Below, piece after piece: positions 61,038 to 64,000 of a stretch of 64,000 nucleotides of DNA; position 1 is the stretch's first letter; each line of letters starts with the position of its first letter. The notes below the pieces were generated by a model, which saw only the letters and a program-made list of their open reading frames with translations, did not search any database and was not told where the DNA came from. Position numbers and translations under genes: made by a program. Source of the stretch: Epiperipatus broadwayi (taxonomy: Eukaryota > Onychophora > Udeonychophora > Euonychophora > Peripatidae); the NCBI GenBank assembly GCA_028023455.1, contig JAQFVV010000027.1:5205845-5269844 (forward strand), given 5' to 3'.

Positions 61038-64000
61038 ACATATAAAATTAGCACAATAAATATCTTTCAGGTCAACTTTCTTTTGAACTCTACTTTAAAA
61101 AAGAATCTCATATATTTAATGAACACGTACATTTAAAACTATCCGAATGTTTCTTTCACTGTACTTTTTCGAATTGCAGAAATTATTTTGTACACTATGT
61201 GGAAAACATGAATATGTAGACTTTGAGCATATCATAAGCGTGATTATCTTAATTTTAATGATTGTTCAAATGTCCGAAAACCTCTCACACATGTTCAAAA
61301 TATAATTATTATATTATTCTTTTTTGGATTTAATAAAATAATGGATATAATTTATACATTTATTTGTCAGAAGTAACAAATGTCTGTATGCATTTTTAGG
61401 TTTATTCAATCCATCACTCCTTAATCTTTCGAATTTATCCATTCTCAAGTTCAACATTTAATTTACCATTATATTGGTGAGATGTTTTGCACAAATAGTA
61501 ATAATAAGGCGTTGTCTGCTAGCAAATTATGTTTGCTGAGCTTCAGAATAAATTCACTGAGTACAACGCTAAGAAATCCCATTTTTAATATTATATTGAT
61601 AGTGTTTGAGAACTGTTAGAACACTGCATTTAGTGTAATCTTTAAAGATCACAACGTCCATTCTTTTTGAGGAATGCTTAATATTTACTGGAGCAACAAA
61701 CTAGAAATGTGCTCGACTTCGAAAAGGTGAACATTCTAGTCTTATTTTTGAAAGCACACACGTCGACATACCCATCTGATATCTACCGATAAATATCTCA
61801 TTACCAATTCTTTGCATTTTTTTATCTCCTAGTATAATTAATCTGTTAAGTAAATCTTTGATCATGGACCATCTATTGTGTTTATAAAAAACATGCTGCA
61901 AAACTAATTGTTTTATTATTAATCGAAAAACTCATGTAATAAAGCGATAGACCATTTAAAAAATAACCATTTTCAGAATGTTTATAGATTTACAAACATG
62001 TTGATTAAATCCCCAAAAATAAAAAATGATTTCTTAGGGTATTACATGACTAAAATGAAACGACATAGATTTATTTTCTCTGAGATTGTATATGATTTAG
62101 CGGGCCATCTTTCGAAAACAGATCCAAATTTGAAGACGCTTCAGAACACTCTACCATCTCCGATTCGTCAAATCTACTACAATTAGCTTTACAAAATATC
62201 ACCCACTCTTTAATTGGCTGTAATATCATTGCTAATATTATCATTTCCATTATTAGTAATAATTGACTACACACAATATCTTTAACCGTCTATGTGAGGA
62301 AATCATTTTGCAAAACAAGTGTGATTTATCAATTCCCGTGATTGTGAAGCTACAAATTCCAAAATGAACAATTCAATATTCAAGTCTGAGGGTCAGACCA
62401 TTTTGAAAAAGCAAAATATTATCTGGTCCAAATGCAGCTTTTCCCTGAGCGAAGCACGTTGGCAGGAGAATTGTGCACTATATACTAACGTGATTGTAAC
62501 AATTTTTTTGGCAATAATTTTAGAAAATGTAAACAGGTAGAAATTTTTGTAAAGTGTCAATACTTTGTAATCAATATAGAAATAGGAACCATCATCTCAG
62601 GGAAACTAGCATTGGCGCATAGCGTAGTCTTTTACGTAGAAACTCTAGTCTCAAATTTTTTAAACAACAGCGTTGGCCCTGCTGCAACAAACGTCGCAAT
62701 CAGAGACGGTGACAAGAAAATTGGCACTTTAGCGGCCTGGGCGCGCTTTCCCGGTCACGCACTTCGTCTCAATCTATAAAAAAAGAGCAACAAACGTCAC
62801 AGTTAAATTGCTTTGAAAACGTTGTATTGTCACCATTATTTCTTTCTTAACGACAAAGAGAGAAGAGCTAGATAGAAACTTGTATGCGCACTTTTTCCCT
62901 GATGAAAGCGACTTTCTACGGCATCGAAATCAGCACTGGCAATTTATATGGAAACGCAGTGCTCACAAAGAAAATAAATAAAAATTCTTTTTTGCGTTTT
63001 TGTCGAAATCGTCACATCCATTGGCAATCGATGTTTGCGTGATCAGCCCTGCGCACATAGCAAAGTATTGTCAAATGAAAACTAAATTACCCTTGCACTG
63101 TGTAATTTGGCGTGGACAAACACTATAGAGTGAGTTCAATGCTGGATAATTTATTTAAAAAATAAAATTATGATTCGAGTCATATATAGAATGTTGTTGA
63201 TCAGAAAGGAAATTCGTATATAATGCGAGACCCAAAATTTAAATATTGTTGACCATAAATTGGCCATATGCATGGACAACGAGCAAGATTTGAGAATAAA
63301 CGATTTATCCGCAGGCAGATAGCAGAAATATAAAAACCAGTACCCTACTAGCTGAAATTTATAGTGGCAAATACACTTTTGTAAGTCAAGTTCGAAAATT
63401 ACATTTCCAAAAGCATACATTTATATACGTTGAATTAAGTAAAACATATAACCATTTTGGTACTTTACCGCGGCAAGAGTTCACATTAATATTTATGCCC
63501 TCTTTTTTATAGAAAGGTTTTTTTTACATTCTTATCGAAATTTGCGATGTCTAACAACTTCATAAAAAACACAGCAAAAAATGGCAGCTTTGAAACCCAT
63601 ACAAGAAAATTGGTTTTTAGGTGGGAAAAAGACAAGAGACTAGATATAAAGGTTCTCTTATTGAAGTAAGATAGAAGATATGGGTAAATTTAGAAGTGAA
63701 ATTAATCAAAAGGAAGCTAACAGGTATCTGGAAGCGAAAACTGAATGTCTTGGCTTTCGTTTAGAAAAGTATATACCTTCACATCACATCATCACAGTAT
63801 TTGTAGCACCTAATTAAGTAATACCAAGAAATATAAAATATTGTAGTTTTTTAAATAAGACGAAAAAATATTCTGTCAAGAAACAAATATGGAAACGAAA
63901 ACAATAAAAAAAATTCTTATAAATATAATAAAAACGGAGCATGAAAATATGGCTGAAATATACTTCCTGTATTAAGTTTTAAAATGTTTTTCCTTATAAT
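60011..64000 (-). repeat. Inverted, noisily diverged copy of 55.27-59.999 kb
   Basis: Read in reverse complement, this arm follows 59999 back to about 55270 without rearrangement: terminal module (60040-60400), LINE RT region (60400-60900), (TA)n (60956-61034), LINE endonuclease/linker (about 61100-62300), tRNA-like insert (62700-62780), terminal module (62880-63000), LINE 3' fragment (63590-63790). It is about 740 bp shorter because of many small deletions, and substitutions are frequent. The open frames here (for example at 62071-62274) are shadows. Biological decay and uncorrected read error both remain possible. Confidence 0.85.
60956..61034. repeat. (TA)n microsatellite, 79 bp
   Basis: Uninterrupted TA run, the inverted-arm counterpart of the two runs at 58.9 kb; the separating TTTTTATTGTGC copy is missing here. 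Confidence 0.95.

Noticed and set aside
60951-61136. Open frame through the (TA)n repeat
   Set aside because: The frame consists of alternating Tyr/Ile codons from a microsatellite.

Overview
This window looks like repeat-dense, AT-rich nuclear DNA from an invertebrate animal. It has long A/T runs, large non-coding spans, several decayed non-LTR (LINE) elements with interrupted reading frames, Ty3/gypsy LTR elements, and no bacterial-style operons, RNA operons or CRISPR arrays. I found no intact host gene. Almost every recognisable coding signal belongs to a transposable element broken by stops and frameshifts. The species cannot be read from the sequence. An arthropod or mollusc would fit the element families, but this is a weak inference.

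Layout. 1-1.0 kb: nothing recognised. 1.0-2.5 kb: 3' part of a plus-strand LINE (RT end plus a Cys/His tail). 3.66-10.64 kb: a non-coding LTR element whose left LTR is split by a 1.9 kb array of a 456-bp unit (two forward copies, then two reversed), and whose short interior carries a 0.92 kb inverted-repeat element. 11.5-12.9 kb: a second, unrelated array with the same architecture (364-bp unit), bounded by a 13-bp duplication. 13.9-27.6 kb: first copy of a large diverged repeat, interrupted by a minus-strand RTE-like LINE, a 0.7 kb inverted pair of the 456-bp unit, and about 3 kb of unassigned AT-rich DNA. 27.63-35.02 kb: a minus-strand Ty3/gypsy element with both LTRs, a 4-bp target duplication and broken gag-pro-RT-RNaseH-IN. 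35.4-45.5 kb: two more copies of the large repeat, carrying decayed gypsy gag/PR/RT pieces and a minus-strand LINE. 46.46-53.00 kb: a 6.5 kb near-perfect palindrome with terminal inverted repeats, inserted into another copy of the large repeat. 53.0-60.0 kb: the rest of that copy, with a tRNA-Gly-derived insertion and a decayed LINE. 60.0-64.0 kb: the preceding 4.7 kb again, inverted and noisily diverged.

How the parts relate. Because the large repeat occurs several times, its copies act as empty-site controls for each other. They give the insertion points of the palindrome, the minus-strand LINE at 38.6-41.7 kb and the tRNA-like insert. The main oddity is the abundance of inverted organisation at many scales (0.7, 0.9, 1.4, 1.9, 6.5 and 8.7 kb). 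In particular, two unrelated short repeat families are both arranged as head-to-head tandem dimers with long target duplications. The 60-64 kb arm could be biology, but it could also be a fold-back sequencing or assembly artefact.
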